64,000 nucleotides of DNA from Asparagopsis taxiformis (GCA_030407315.1 JALQPE010001039.1:1-64000), one strand, 5' to 3'. Counted from the first letter of the stretch, positions 41,548-53,071 are shown. The notes: generated by a model not told the origin, from the sequence alone. Made by a program: numbers and translations.

Positions 41548-44173
41548 TAGACCTGTAATCGGTTTGCGGTCTTTCCAGTTGAAACCGACAAGGTCCAAAC
41601 CAGAGCAGTCCGTCATATCAAGAACAAAAATTGGTCCGATCGGTTTAAAAAGCGACGTAACGGTTAGTGGTCTCAATTCAGGGTACGGTCTAGTTTATCG
41701 GTCCACAAGCCCTGTGCGGGAAGTCGGATTAGACCGCTGGACCGTTTCCTCACATTCTTGAACGTTTCATTGTTCGACAATCTATTACAGCAGAGTTGAA
41801 GAGCGAAACGTGTTCAATGATAACGGATAGTTGAGCTCCAAGCAGAATAGATTCTTGTGCTCTCTGCAGACTAAACATAAAACAAATTTCATCATCTCCC
41901 GGTTTTCCTGGCAGAATTTACACAGCACTTCGTTGTTCAAAACATGAATTCAACATCGAACACAACTCTTCCACAGCCAATTTCCACGAGCTCGCAGTCG
42001 CCACCTCGAAAAAAATGCAAGAGATCCAAGACCAGTGAAGTTTGGCAATATTTCAAGGAAATTGCCTGGAATGGCAGTGCACAAACTGAGTGTATGCTCT
42101 GCCGCAAGAAATATAGTCGCAAAACAGCAACCAGCACGCTCGCACGTCACATTTCAGAAAGTGCACTCCATTTCTGAGAGCAGTAGACAAACCAAAATAT
42201 CAAATGACGGGCAGCTTGTCAGTTCTTCTCCCCCTCCATTGGAAAAGAGACAAGAGAGTCTAACAAAACAGTTGTGCTTGTGGATAATCAATGCATCACT
42301 TCCGTTTGCTTCGGTTGAAAATGCAAAATTGTTTCCTTTCTTCACACCATCGATCCCACATACAAGCCACCCTGCCGTGTCACTATCCAACGAAGAGCAC
42401 TGCAATACCATAGCGAAATGCGTTCAAAGATGAAAAACCTGATCTCCCGAGAAGCTAAGACAGTTTGTCTAACATCTGATGCATGGTCCTCGCGTGTATT
42501 TAGAGGCTACATGTGCATTACTGTCAGTTGGATAAACGACAAGTGGGAGGTCCAAAGCACTGTGCTTGATTTCAAACGGTTTGAGTCTCCGCACACCGGT
42601 GGAGCTACCTGTGCTCTTTTACATGATGTTATTATGGAATGGGGGCTGAGCGAAAAGGTGAAATCCATCACTACAGATAATGGGAGTGACATTTGTGCTG
42701 GTGTCAAGAAGTTGCACAATGTTCTGAAGTCTAGTTCTGGTAACAACAGTACATTACAGAACTTTCACTTTCGCTGTATTGCCCACGTCATCAATTTGGC
42801 AGTGAAAGAATGTATGAAGTTGGTTCACAGTGAAGTGGCTGCTATTCGGTCTCTAATCAGCTCCATAAGAGGCTCTGTGAAGCGCCGTGATATTTTTGAA
42901 GCAGTGAAAATCGAACTGTGCAAACCTGAAGTCTCATTACCTGGCTTGGACGTTGAAACCAGATGGTCTTCTACTTTCCGCATGATCAAAGATGCGTACA
43001 ATTGCAGAGCAGTTCTGAATTCAGTTTCCAATCGTGTTCCAGAACTGAGAGACTCTGTTGTTTCTGATGGAGAATGGAGGAAAGCTAAAACTATCTGTGG
43101 GTTTCTGGAACTCGCAGCTAGTGTAACAGAGAGTCAGTCTGGCTCCCTATACGTGACTTTAAGTTTCAGTGTATTAGCTTACAATGCACTGCTCAAAAGA
43201 TGTCGCATGGCAATTGAAAACGAAGATGGAATTCTAAAATCAATTGCTGAGGCAATGCTGGGTAAATTGGAAAATTACAAGGAGGTCGTTTGTTCTGAGA
43301 TGTCTGAGCTGGCGCGAGCTTTGGATCCCCGAATTCCGGGGGACATATTGAGGGATGAAGAAGTTCTGCGGAGAAATATTAAACTGATGGATTTGGCGGG
43401 GGAAGGTGGCTACAACAGCCTAGATGGTAACCAGAATACGAGAAGTGAATCATTACTAGCCCAACTAATCGAAGAAGAGCAAAGCCCGCTATTGGGTCCA
43501 TCTGATGAAATCAGGAAGTTTGTCCAGGCCACATCTGTTGGGGATCTGAAAATTGACCCTTTAGTGTGGTGGAAAACAAATGAAAGTAGGTTTCCAAATA
43601 TTGCAGAGACAGCGAAAAGTGTGCTAGCAATTCAGGCATCTTCAGTAGCTTCAGAGGCATGTTTTTCAATTTCCGGTAACATCATTTCGCCCTCAAGATC
43701 ATCCCTCTCAGATGAAACTATTGTTGCATCAATTTTGGTGAGATCATGGAGTAGAATCCTGAACACGTAACTAAACGGCTAATTTGAAACTCCTTTCTCT
43801 TCTCCATGGATTGCAAAGAAACAATATATTGAATGTGAACGAGCTAATCTGTGTGGTTTTCACTCAGCATAACCTCTATAATATCGTTGATACAACTATC
43901 TGATCTGTAGCTGTAAGCATAATGGAGATCCGAACGTTCTGGTCTTCACCGTCTGGACCGTTTACAAAAAACGGTCTAAACCTCGCGATCCATCCGTCCA
44001 TTTCCGAAGATGCTATGAAGCGCTTCAGTTCAATACCGTCTAACCGATGAAAACTGCTATCACAATGTTCAAGAACTGTTCAGTAAGCCGTCTACAATAT
44101 TGACATTCCGGTTCGGTCCATTTGATGCCCCTGGACCACATGCAAGACCAAAACCGGACCATGTACAGGTCTA
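41548..44173 (+). mobile_element. hAT-family DNA transposon, full length
   Basis: 2,626-bp element with terminal inverted repeats TAGACCTGTA at both ends, followed by related GGTCCGGTTT-type subterminal motifs. It is bounded by a perfect 8-bp target duplication ATGAATAT (41540-41547 and 44174-44181). Eight-base duplications and a BED-finger transposase define hAT. Subterminal DNA on both sides is rich in GGTCxxxT words, probable transposase-binding sites. Confidence 0.95.
41944..43770 (+). pseudogene. hAT transposase
   Basis: ATG at 41944 opens a BED zinc finger (SEVWQYFKEIAWNGSAQTEC, C-x2-C, then H and H at 'LARHISESALHF'). At about 42160 the coding frame moves +1 (SISESSRQTKISNDGQLVSS), and near 42418 it returns to the first frame, which is then open to TAA 43770 (450 codons). 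Catalytic-domain strings: 'LTSDAWSSRVFRGYMCITVS' (first Asp), 'ITTDNGSD' (second Asp), 'FRCIAHVINLAVKE', 'ETRWSST', and the dimerisation region 'DPLVWWKTNESRFPNIAETA' with 'ASSVASEACFSISGNI'. The two opposite shifts are either small indels or ends of short introns. Confidence 0.85.
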
Positions 44174-44418
44174 ATGAATATCCCAACACGCCCCCGCTCC
44201 CTGGGCAAGCGGTGAAGCGGTAGGAGGCGTAGTAGCCTGAGGCGTTGGAGCCTGTCTTGAATAGATAAGAGTCTTGTTGTTGACTTGTCGTAGCGGGATT
44301 TGTCGTCGCTGTGATGTGATTGGCGGTAGTTGCGTCGCCGTGTTGAATAAATTATGATGCAGCGGTGCTTGTGAGAATCGAACTCACGCAGTCCGGTTAG
44401 CGATAACGGCCCATAACC

Positions 44419-44495
44419 TGTTAGACTATAAAGAATGTTGTGCCTGCGCAGACACTAGAGTTGGCATGTCGCCTGGTTATATGAATATCCCAACA
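44419..44495 (+). repeat. Dispersed ~78-bp repeat, copy C
   Basis: Copy of the repeat at 41427. It is preceded by a tRNA T-arm-like inverted sequence (about 44362-44389, minus strand) that lacks the rest of a tRNA. Confidence 0.75.
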
Positions 44496-45880
44496 TTATA
44501 TTCGTTTCCTGTCGATGAAGAACTGATTGATAATTTGGTTCTCTGAAAGAATGAAGTCGCGATAGTTTGTAGAGGATATCGGTGACAAGTTTCTATGTCG
44601 ACGATTTTCGCGACAGCATAGCAGAGAGTCTAAATGATCAGACGGTCTTTTTAATGGAAGCTGGACATGACCGGTACAGAGTACGACAGCGACTTTAGTA
44701 TCCCCATGACCTGGACGTCAAATTCGCCCCGTTGCCTGACCGCAGTCCCCTCGTATTCTCTTTGAAACGCGCTAGTCTAATGTGTGCTCCAGACAAAATT
44801 TTCTAAAGAAAGGCATGAAACTCTGTACAGACGTAGTGGCGTGTTTAGTACAGCACTGGAACTTGCAAAGGTCGCTAAGCATGGACTGTTCCGACCACAT
44901 CTACATTGACGTCCTCTGCTACAACAGAACCTGTGAAAACGGGTCCGTCTAATGCTCCATAATTGTGGATTGGGAATAACATTAGATTCGTACACGTGTC
45001 TATCCATGCCGGAAACGTATAGTGAGAGGCACAAACGCGCGAAGAAAGAAATGAGAGAATCGCACACAATCGACACAGCGATTGATTATTTTTAATATAT
45101 CTCGACACTGGGCGGAAGCACGTATTGAGCAGAGCAATTTCTACCAATCATATAAGAATTTGCAGTCCGACATGAACGCGCTTCGACCAGACATTGTTTC
45201 CGCACCTGACCCATTCAATGGACGAAAATGGGACGATAACATCCTTCGTGGAAAACTAGAACCATGGACCACTGCTGGTGCGAGGAATTGCAAAAATGCA
45301 AATAAATGCGCGTGGCGTTGCGAAGACTGTGGTCGGCGCTTCCCAAGCCCGACGAGCTCGAGCTCGCGATGGAATAGCGAACGGAATGTGCAGCGCGAGA
45401 TCGACGCGCGTATCATAAGTGAAAAGTTGACTGAGAGAATGTTTACAAGTTGGATTTAGGTTTTCGGGAGGACAACTGTCCCGCTACAAGATTTCAACTG
45501 TGATCATATCGAGATTAGTGTGCGGCAGAGATCTCTGTCCGCTGCAACGGCGTTTCCTTCCACCGTGGAGATTGCCGTAGCAGACACGAACAATTGCTGC
45601 ACGTTGCGTGGTAGATAACTCTAAGAAGCGCGTGCGTTCACCCAACGAGAAGGCATCGCTGCACGAGATATGCACAACACGACAGAAAAAAACAGGCCCA
45701 GACTAGTTTCGCAATCTGCTACACACAGCACATACAAACATCGATAATATCCCAAGCGCGGTAGCGCAAACAATTTACTCACACACTAAAGCTTACCAAG
45801 CGGCAGCGCAAGATACGCGACCAACTAAAAGCCGTGGATTCACAAGCAAACGCGAGCAGAATCGAGAAGAAGCAACAATC
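44496..45880. other. No convincing gene
   Basis: A plus-strand frame at 45082-45459 (no ATG until 45172) encodes 'CKNANKCAWRCEDCGRRF', a possible four-Cys zinc knuckle, but it overlaps an equally long minus-strand frame. I leave it unresolved. 45480-45880 is the 3' flank of the next gene. Confidence 0.35.
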
Positions 45881-46321
45881 TCAAAGGGCGTCGAGATAAT
45901 TGCCGACATTATCCATTCCAAGACCCTTACGACGATCATCCAAAATATCTCGTCGTCTCTCCTTAATATCCTTGAGTTTACCGACGAGTTCGTCGCGCGT
46001 CCTCGAGTTTTGAATCTCCTTCATTTCGAAACTGGCCAGATCATCGGGCATGGACACACCGAGACAATCGTCCATCTCAGCCTCGCCAATGAATCCATCG
46101 CCCATATCGTCGTCCTGCTCGCCGGACGACGGGTCCTTAAACTCGCTCTGTCGAATCACATACCCCGTGTCCTCGCTCTTCTTCACGGGCTCTCCGGCGG
46201 CGGCTGTCGACATGTGCACGCGCGCGGGGCGGCGCGCGGGCGTCGCGCGCGTCGCGCTGCTCAGCGCGCGCGTCGGCGACGGCCGGCCGGTCACGGGCAT
46301 GGCGGCGATGAAGGCGGTCAT
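45881..46321 (-). CDS. Probable plastid-targeted small protein, function unknown
   Basis: ATG at 46321 gives 146 residues. The first 40 (MTAFIAAMPVTGRPSPTRAL...) are rich in Ala, Arg, Ser, Pro and Thr with almost no acidic residues, as in red-algal and plant chloroplast transit peptides; a cleavage near 'RVHMSTAAAG' is plausible. The mature part is acidic in the middle (GEQDDDMGDGFIGEAEMDDC) and ends in a charged helix (ELVGKLKDIKERRRDILDDR) before 'GLGMDNVGNYLDAL'. I do not recognise the family. The coding region is very GC-rich at the 5' end. A TATA-like sequence lies about 90 bases upstream. The gene stands alone between the arms of the inverted duplication. Confidence 0.7.
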   Translation of the reverse strand: MTAFIAAMPVTGRPSPTRALSSATRATPARRPARVHMSTAAAGEPVKKSEDTGYVIRQSEFKDPSSGEQDDDMGDGFIGEAEMDDCLGVSMPDDLASFEMKEIQNSRTRDELVGKLKDIKERRRDILDDRRKGLGMDNVGNYLDAL

Positions 46322-46410
46322 TGTTGGTGGTGTTGGTGGTGGTGGAGATGGTCGGCGGGTGGGTGGATGGAGGGATGGAGGGGAGGTGGATAGTTGGGAC
46401 GCGGTGTTGG

Positions 46411-46417
46411 TTTATAT
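46411..46417 (-). promoter_or_regulatory. TATA-like box
   Basis: On the minus strand ATATAAA, 90 bases upstream of ATG 46321. Confidence 0.35.
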
Positions 46418-46439
46418 CGTGTGCTGGGGTGTCGAGGAA

Positions 46440-47375
46440 GGATAGGTGAGGCTGTTGTCGTTCCACGTGGGTCGTGTGTGGTCGGAGGCCCGTGGTGACG
46501 ACACAACGTTTGGCTGAGATGATTGGAAGTGTTTGCAATGAGAGAGTTTGGACCAATGGGCGTGCGGAAGCGGCGCGAGGTTTGGATGAGGTGGCAGATT
46601 ATTGAGATTTTGGTTTGAAATTTGGGCCGTGTGCGTGTGGAGGCGGTTGTATGTAATTTTGGGGTATTTTTATGGGGGTTTTTGGATCGCGGATGTATCT
46701 CCCGTGATTTAATCCAAGATATTCGTAAATTGCTTTGTGTCTCTCCATATTTGCTCGCCAAACGGCACGTTGCCCGCACGATCTTGGCTCTATTTTTTGC
46801 ACTTTCTCCAAATTTCTTCCCGCTTTTCCAACCGACGCGCGTTCTGCACGTCCAACCGGCGCCGATTGCGCATATCGTCCGCGCAGGGGTGCGGCCGATA
46901 CACTCTGCGGGAGTACACTGCGTCTTGACGTCGCGCTGCGTCCCTCCCGTTTGCGTGTGCATTGTCGGCTCGCGTGGCCTGTTGCTCGCTCGTGCTGACG
47001 TGTGTCCCCGCGTCGGATTGGTCCCCGCTCGTCTGGTGGCCGGTTTCCGCCTTTGGCAACTGCCAATCGCCCATGTGTCGGGTGTGATCGCCGCTCTCGA
47101 TATCGGACGTGCGCGAGTGCTTTCGGCTCATGTTGGAGATTGTTGTCGGCGGTTTGTCAGTTTGTGTTGGTTGCATTCGTCTCTGTTCTCTCGGGTTTTG
47201 TGCAGGACGTTGTTCCGTTGTCGATATCTCATGCTCGGGCTTGCGTAGAACGTCACCGAGCGCGCCAATAGGGCTTGATGACACCTGTAAGTTGACCATG
47301 CAAATGGAACCGAATTCCAGCCTACCGCATATGATCTATGGTTTATCAACTTCAAAGTGCTTCCGGAAGTAAGCA
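46440..47375. other. GC-rich intergenic stretch, no gene supported
   Basis: Overlapping long frames occur on both strands (for example 46622-47248 plus and 46790-47299 minus). They reflect low stop-codon frequency in CG-rich DNA, not a recognisable protein. Confidence 0.45.
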
Positions 47376-47461
47376 GGGTTCGTAGCTCAGTGGTTGATTT
47401 GACATTCCAGAGCAATCGACTGCAGATCGATAGGTCGCGTGTTCGACTCACGCCGGACCCT
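47376..47461 (+). tRNA. tRNA-Cys (GCA) with D-loop insertion or intron
   Basis: Acceptor GGGTTCG (47376-47382) pairs with CGGACCC (47454-47460), with one G-U. The D stem GCTC/GAGC is at 47385-47388 and 47410-47413. Anticodon stem ATCGA/TCGAT encloses CTGCAGA, with anticodon GCA at 47422-47424. T arm GCGTG-TTCGACT-CACGC is perfect. The base after the acceptor is T, the discriminator typical of tRNA-Cys. A T-rich terminator (TTCTTTTC) follows. The D loop is 21 nt instead of about 8. Removing GATTTGACATTCC (47396-47408) would leave the normal AGTGGTTA. Ectopic D-loop introns are known from red algal tRNAs. Confidence 0.9.
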
Positions 47462-48404
47462 CTTCTTTTCTCCCTGACGAGTCTGAAATTTTGTACAAAT
47501 CCAGATTTAAAATTTTTCGAAAATTCATCCGCCACACGCGCGCCCACGCCAACCGACCAATCTGCCACCGACAACGATCACCGTTCGACAACACCACTCC
47601 ATGACCTGCACCTCCGACAAGTCTCGTGCACACATGTCGCCAACCAGTCAACAATCTACCGTCGCCGATCAGCACATATCCCTTGTCTATGACGCGCGAG
47701 TACATTCTCCAGATCGAACAGACGAACAGAGAGACGTCTTTCAAGCGAGTAGAAATGCGCGACAATCTTGCGAGCTGCTCTGCTCTGCCCCGGCCCTGGA
47801 ACCTGCGTTAGAACTGCGTCGCTTGGGAATGGCAACTGCCGACGAGATACGCCAGGTTGTTGCGTTGATCACGGCTAGTATTGTTCCATGCGTACGCGCT
47901 CGATTTTAGCTTTCACAGAGTTGGAGCACGCTTGATTCATGGCTATGGACGACTGTTCAGAGCGGCACCGAAATATTCATTGCGCTTGCTCATCATGACA
48001 CAATTCTGAAACAAATCTTTGTGGTACACAGATATAGCCTTATACCGTTACGGTTACTCTCTGCAAACTCGACATCCTTTGCGCTCCGTCATCAACCAAA
48101 CTACGCATATTCACACTGCAATGCCACGAATTGCCTGCCATTCATCAATCAACTATCAGAGTCTCTACCGAATCGCGAGTAACATCATTATCATAATTTG
48201 ATTTTAACCTGATCGGCATTTTGATGTATCTTCCGACATCTCCTGGATCTACATTCCTCTTACTTTCCACGCTACTGCCTCGAAAATCATAGACTCGCCA
48301 AATGTTCACCACAACAAGCCTTCACAGACAGCTGCACAAAATTGCCACATTCTACACTAAAGACACAGAGAAGAAGCTTTTGCAAGAGAATAAATAACCA
48401 TGGA
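47462..48404. other. No gene recognised
   Basis: Between the tRNA and the right arm of the duplication. Short ORFs only. Confidence 0.5.
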
Positions 48405-48472
48405 CTGTTTTATTGCCTACACATCCACCCTCTCCATCAGCCAGAACCCTCACTCAATCCCAAACACATCCC

Positions 48473-48823
48473 TCATCTCGCCGCACATCCCTCTTCTACT
48501 TCAGCCGTGTTCCTCAGCACGGTCACAAGCGCCCGTTTGTACGAGGCCAGCGAAAGTTCCAGAAGCAACACTCTGTCGCAATTGTTGCCCTCCCGGTTCG
48601 CTAGCCTCTTCAGCCGCGCAAAGTCTGCATGGCAGATTTTGAGCTCCTCACTCCATTCCGAAAACGAAAACTGTTTGGCGAGCAGTTGTTTCGTGACGAG
48701 TCGGGTCGCTCGATTCTCTGCTTTCCTGGCAGCTTTCCTCACACGCTTGCTGTGTGGAGAGAGTGACGCTTCCCTTGCCGCTATCCGGGCTTTTTGGATG
48801 GCTTTGTTGAGGCGTGGCGACAT
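48473..48823 (-). CDS. Small basic coiled-coil protein paralog, 116 residues (intact right copy)
   Basis: ATG at 48823. Same architecture as the 130-residue protein: Lys/Arg-rich N-terminal helix (KAIQKARIAAREASLSPHSK, 'RVRKAARKAENRATRLVTKQ') and a C-terminal helical half ('EWSEELKICHADFARLKRLA', 'LELSLASYKRALVTVLRNTA'). Single uninterrupted frame, unlike the left copy at 40972. AATAAAA in the antisense sense of TTTTATT at 48410 gives a plausible poly(A) signal. Function unknown. Confidence 0.7.
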   Translation of the reverse strand: MSPRLNKAIQKARIAAREASLSPHSKRVRKAARKAENRATRLVTKQLLAKQFSFSEWSEELKICHADFARLKRLANREGNNCDRVLLLELSLASYKRALVTVLRNTAEVEEGCAAR

Positions 48824-49947
48824 TGTGTGGTAGTTGTGAAGTTTGGGTGTGGATGAGTGTGAAGAGTGCTTTGACAGTGGGGGTGATGGTGCGACTTTTG
48901 GATCTTGGGCGGTCTTGGGTGGTGGGTATAAGTACCGTTTCGTTGTCGACGCGGTCGCGCGGAACGAATATTTTGAGAATGCGTAATGCAATGGGGAAGG
49001 GGAAAGAATGGGAGAGGGATTGCGTGTAGGGCTGTGAATTATCAGCCGTAATATTGACGCTGTGTTTCACATTCTGTGAATATGTCGATTCCATTCGATA
49101 GAGTAAAGACAGTTTGTGTATTGTCAATGACGGAACAAAGTGAAATGTGGTGTTTCCTTGAAACCAAGCTGCATGTTGTGCTTGCACTTACTAGTTGCAT
49201 TTTTGGTGTTCAGGAAAGGAACGAGTTAGTGTCGATTGTAGTGGTTGGTGTGAAGGACTGACGTGAAATGTTAAGAAAATGGGATACTGATCCCCTGCGA
49301 CAAGCAATATGGCTCAACTGCTCACAACTGGTGTCCGGATACTGTCCAGACAAAAGCGTTTTACAACACATTTCCTCCCGCTTTCTTCAATCTATTCATT
49401 TAACAGAGGTTCCAAATTCTTCATGCAAACGATCACAGGGTTTTCATTCCTTCCCCTGCACATCAACTCATTCGTTCAGAAGGGGGGGTGGAAATGAAGG
49501 TGGGATGCCGTTGCTGGGAATTTCCGTTTTTGTATTCTGCCCATAGAATGACTTGGGCCACGCACGGAACAATTCCGAACTGCATTGCTCCTCTGCCATA
49601 GATAGAAATGCTCTACGCTATACACAAATCATCCACGGCTTTATGCTCGGGGAAGCCCATTCTCCATTTGCCAATTTGCAGCTGTTCTCCGCGGGAGTTC
49701 AAATTCTTTACCTCGAAGTTGAACATGACTGTTGCAAACATCCCAGACATCTCAATTCTTTTTCACTCGTCTCAATTGTTCATTTCTAATTACATCTCCA
49801 TTCATGCCACCTCCATTCCCTACACACTTGCCACGCTCCCCTTCGCTGTTTCTCACTTTCCTACCTCCCTATTCGACCGTCTATACCCTCCAGAAACGTC
49901 CCAAAATTTACTTTTCCTCTCTACTACTCAGCTATCCACCACCACCC

Positions 49948-51105
49948 TCAGGCCACCATCCATTCATAACGCGCCACTTCCCCTCCCCCGCCGCCACTCC
50001 AACGACAGGCCCGCCACACAAACACATCTGATGCCAACGCGATCAGCTCGCTCCCGTCGGCGCTCATCCGCAGCGAGCACACATTCCTCATCCGCTCATC
50101 CCGCATTTCCCCGATGAATATAACCTCGTTATCCAACCTGCTCACGTCCCACATGCAGATTCTTTCGCTGTCTCCAGAGTACAGCAACTTGCCATCCGCG
50201 CTGAATGTGACCGACAAAGCGCTGCCGTGATGGCCTCTGAGCGGTGCAAATACCTGCGTGCACGTTTGCAGGTCCCAGATACAGACGCTGCCATCGTCTG
50301 CCGCTGAGGCCACTCGTCGTCCGCACTCGCTCACTGCCAAGTCATTCAGTGGCTTGGTGTGTCCGACAAGCGCGTTTCCGACTGGCTGCAAAGTGTGGGC
50401 ATTCCAGACTCGCGCACAGCAATCTGCCGAGGCAGAGACGACCACGGATCCGTCGGCGGCGACAACAAGCGAGCGCACCGTTTTGGCGTGTGCTCTGACC
50501 GCGCTCAGGATGCCGCCGTTGGAAAGGTCGATGAGGAGGAGTATGCCGGATGTGGTGCCGACCACTGCTCGGTGTGACGATACGAGTTGCATGCACTCGA
50601 CGCACTCGTCGCGGCCTGTTCCTGGGATGTGGTACCAGTGAGTGGGATTCTCGTTGGTCCAGAAGATGACATTCCCTGTTGAATCGCAGGAAACAATGCG
50701 ACCCGACTGACCGACGCAAATGGCAGCGATGGCGTTATGCTCATGGCCGCCGAGGGTGTGAGTCTTGCGGTGGTTGTGGAGCGAAACGACTCGCAGTTCG
50801 CCATTGCAGCCGCCGAGGATAATGGAGCCGGATGTGTGGGCGCGCTCCATACGCCAGGGCGAGTAGTCGACGGAGAATGCATTGGTCAACATGGGTATCA
50901 TGGGCATGGAGCGGATAATGGAAGCAAGTGTGGTTGGTGAGTGTGGGAGGATGGTGTCGCAGAGAGTGTGTTGTGATCTGCTGGCAATGTCATGGTGGGT
51001 GGGAGAGGATGGTGGGTGTGTCGAATTGGGTGGGGACAAGTTGGGAGCCTGCACGACAGATAGGAGGGTGTGTACAAGTCGTGTGAGGAAGGAGAAACCG
51101 AACAT
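49948..51105 (-). CDS. WD40-repeat protein, 385 residues (third family member)
   Basis: I chose the ATG at 51105 by alignment with the 387-residue paralog (MFGFSFLTRLVHTLLSVVQA against MFGFSLLVGLFQAIFSI). An in-frame extension to 51456 lies in what is upstream DNA in the paralogs. The protein has a hydrophobic N-terminus, a Ser/Pro/His linker and seven blades with 'GNVIFWTN', 'ARVWNAH', 'VCIWDLQ' and 'ICMWDVS'. It diverges far more from the other two (which are about 98% identical to each other), so it arose by an older duplication. It is the only full member without a partner in the left arm. Confidence 0.8.
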   Translation of the reverse strand: MFGFSFLTRLVHTLLSVVQAPNLSPPNSTHPPSSPTHHDIASRSQHTLCDTILPHSPTTLASIIRSMPMIPMLTNAFSVDYSPWRMERAHTSGSIILGGCNGELRVVSLHNHRKTHTLGGHEHNAIAAICVGQSGRIVSCDSTGNVIFWTNENPTHWYHIPGTGRDECVECMQLVSSHRAVVGTTSGILLLIDLSNGGILSAVRAHAKTVRSLVVAADGSVVVSASADCCARVWNAHTLQPVGNALVGHTKPLNDLAVSECGRRVASAADDGSVCIWDLQTCTQVFAPLRGHHGSALSVTFSADGKLLYSGDSERICMWDVSRLDNEVIFIGEMRDERMRNVCSLRMSADGSELIALASDVFVWRACRWSGGGGGEVARYEWMVA

Positions 51106-53071
51106 GATTGTGAAGGCCTTGACTTGTTCGGAATTGGAAGATAGAAGTGGTGAGAGTGATGAAGGGTGTTGGTTGTGGTGATTGTGGTTGTTGGACAACT
51201 TAAGTAGGGGAAAGTGGTGTGTGAGGCAGGGCCTGGGAGTGTTTAGAATTGGTTGGGAGTCGATGAGGAGGAGCGAAGCGCGAGAGAGCATGGTGCGAGA
51301 TAATTTCATTTTGGTAAAGTTTTCGAGAGTCAATGGACATGGAGGGCAAGAAGTTTTAGTAGATTGGGACACATGACTACAGAAATGTGAAGGAAATGAG
51401 GGAGGGAAGCATCGTAAGCTCATAGGGAAGAGAATGTGAGAGTGAAATTGTTGCATGTCTCGCGGAGGGAATCGGAGAAGTCATGGCGGGATGCAGACAC
51501 CGTGTCGTGGTTGACAAAATTGCGCGCGCACAAAGCTACAGTGGCCTGGGGTGGACAATTTTTTAGTAAAGGGAGTTGATGGGAGACAAAATCATGCGCC
51601 GACGGACTAGAACAGTTTTCGTTGGCATTTTTGGCCGAATTGTAGAGCATCGCGCAGGTGAAAGTTTCGAGAGTGTGGCTGCAGAACCAGCTCGCACATA
51701 TCGATGTAACATGTACCGGCGTATGTGGCATGACAGATCTCTCTACGCATCAGAGTTTCATGTTTTGTTTAATTGAATGAACGGGGGAAGCGGGAAGATC
51801 AACTAGTTATCAATGCTATCAATTAGAAAATTGGAGATTTGACGAGGAAACACTGTTGTCGAAGAAGCAGTGCTGGGGCAACAAACGACTATCAACACGT
51901 GCTGTATTATGGTTTGCTGTTCCTTGTAATCCTGTCGCTCTATTCGCTGGAAGGGTGTGTTGGAAGAAAAGTAATGATTATATCATCCCACCATCACTCA
52001 CGGCCGCCGCCCACAAAAAAATTTCTTAATCTTGAACTCACATCTGCCCCACTACCACTCCGTCCGTGTCCATTTCCCTCCAGACAACAACACCCAACGT
52101 CAATGATATGCGCTCATTGTTGGTCTCAGAAAGCGAAAGGGAGCAATTATTGTGAGTCATGTGCGATGATCATTCGACTCCCCTATCAACTTATCTTCAC
52201 ATTTCACGATGACTACGCGCGATTTCCTCGATCAAAGCATAGTACTTAGTCTTCTGCGCTTGAGTCCTGGCTCACTAATCTGCAAGGTAGCCCATGCCAC
52301 AAGTTGCGTCAGCTGAGGCCACCATCCAGTCGATCCCACGCACTGATCGCCATGGGATTGAGCGGTGACTGGAATGCTGGACACACGCGTTACTTACGGG
52401 CTGGAGGATGTGTGGATCCACGTTTCTAGCAAACAGTGCATCGAGCTGGATACCGCAATGGCCCGTTTGGTCAACCACGAATAGCTGCACTGTTTTCGAG
52501 CGCCCTGAGGGTATAAGTGGTTTGTACGCAGTCAGTATCGATGTGCTCCAGCAAGCCGGACTGCATGTGAGCAACAGCTTTGCCACGTAGAACGAATTGC
52601 ACGCCGTCTCTGTATTCACGATTGTCACCTCAGTATATTAGCAGAGCTCCACGAATGGTGATTTCTCACCAGGTTACCTTCCTGAAATGCGTAGATTCCA
52701 CACCTCTACTACTACTGGTGATTCTAGGATGATCTCTTTGTACATATCAGTCACAAGTAGACAGTAGCATTGGAAATCCAGTCTGCCTCTAGAACGTCAT
52801 CCGCATTCCATCCAGTGTGTCCCGATGATCGCCGTAAGTAATCAACCTGTTCAGATTTAATGGAGATACAAAACGCAAGATTAGAAGAACCCGACACTAC
52901 CTACCACTCATCCAAACTCCAGCATCACATGCATTTCCCCGCCATGGGGACTCTGAACTCCCTTACTATTCTAAAACCACACTCAACTAGTCCAATCTAA
53001 TAAAGAACAGCAGTACATGGCACAGAAAAGCTGGAGTTCGATTGTTCCTTTTATTATGTATAAACACCAAG
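51106..53071. other. Upstream region of WD40 gene; no supported gene
   Basis: 51120-51780 resembles the upstream DNA of the 37738 gene (shared 'ATGGGAGACA' context and CTTAAGT). A 48-codon ORF at 52103-52249 encodes a zinc-ribbon-like 'MICAHCWSQKAKGSNYCESC' (two C-x2-C), but it is too short to assert. From 52830 the duplication resumes. Confidence 0.4.

Noticed and set aside
44362..44415. tRNA-like T arm on the minus strand (GTGAG-TTCGATT-CTCAC, then AAGCACC)
   Set aside because: No matching 5' acceptor half or acceptable anticodon arm is present, either in normal or permuted order. At most it is a tRNA fragment cut by the 78-bp repeat.
45082..45459. 125-codon plus-strand ORF with a four-Cys cluster
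   Set aside because: The first ATG is 30 codons in, and an equally open antisense frame exists. The Cys cluster alone does not establish a zinc finger.
46318..47299. Long ORFs on both strands in the GC-rich stretch
   Set aside because: Mutually overlapping, with no domains or consistent codon use. They are expected in DNA poor in TA-containing stops.
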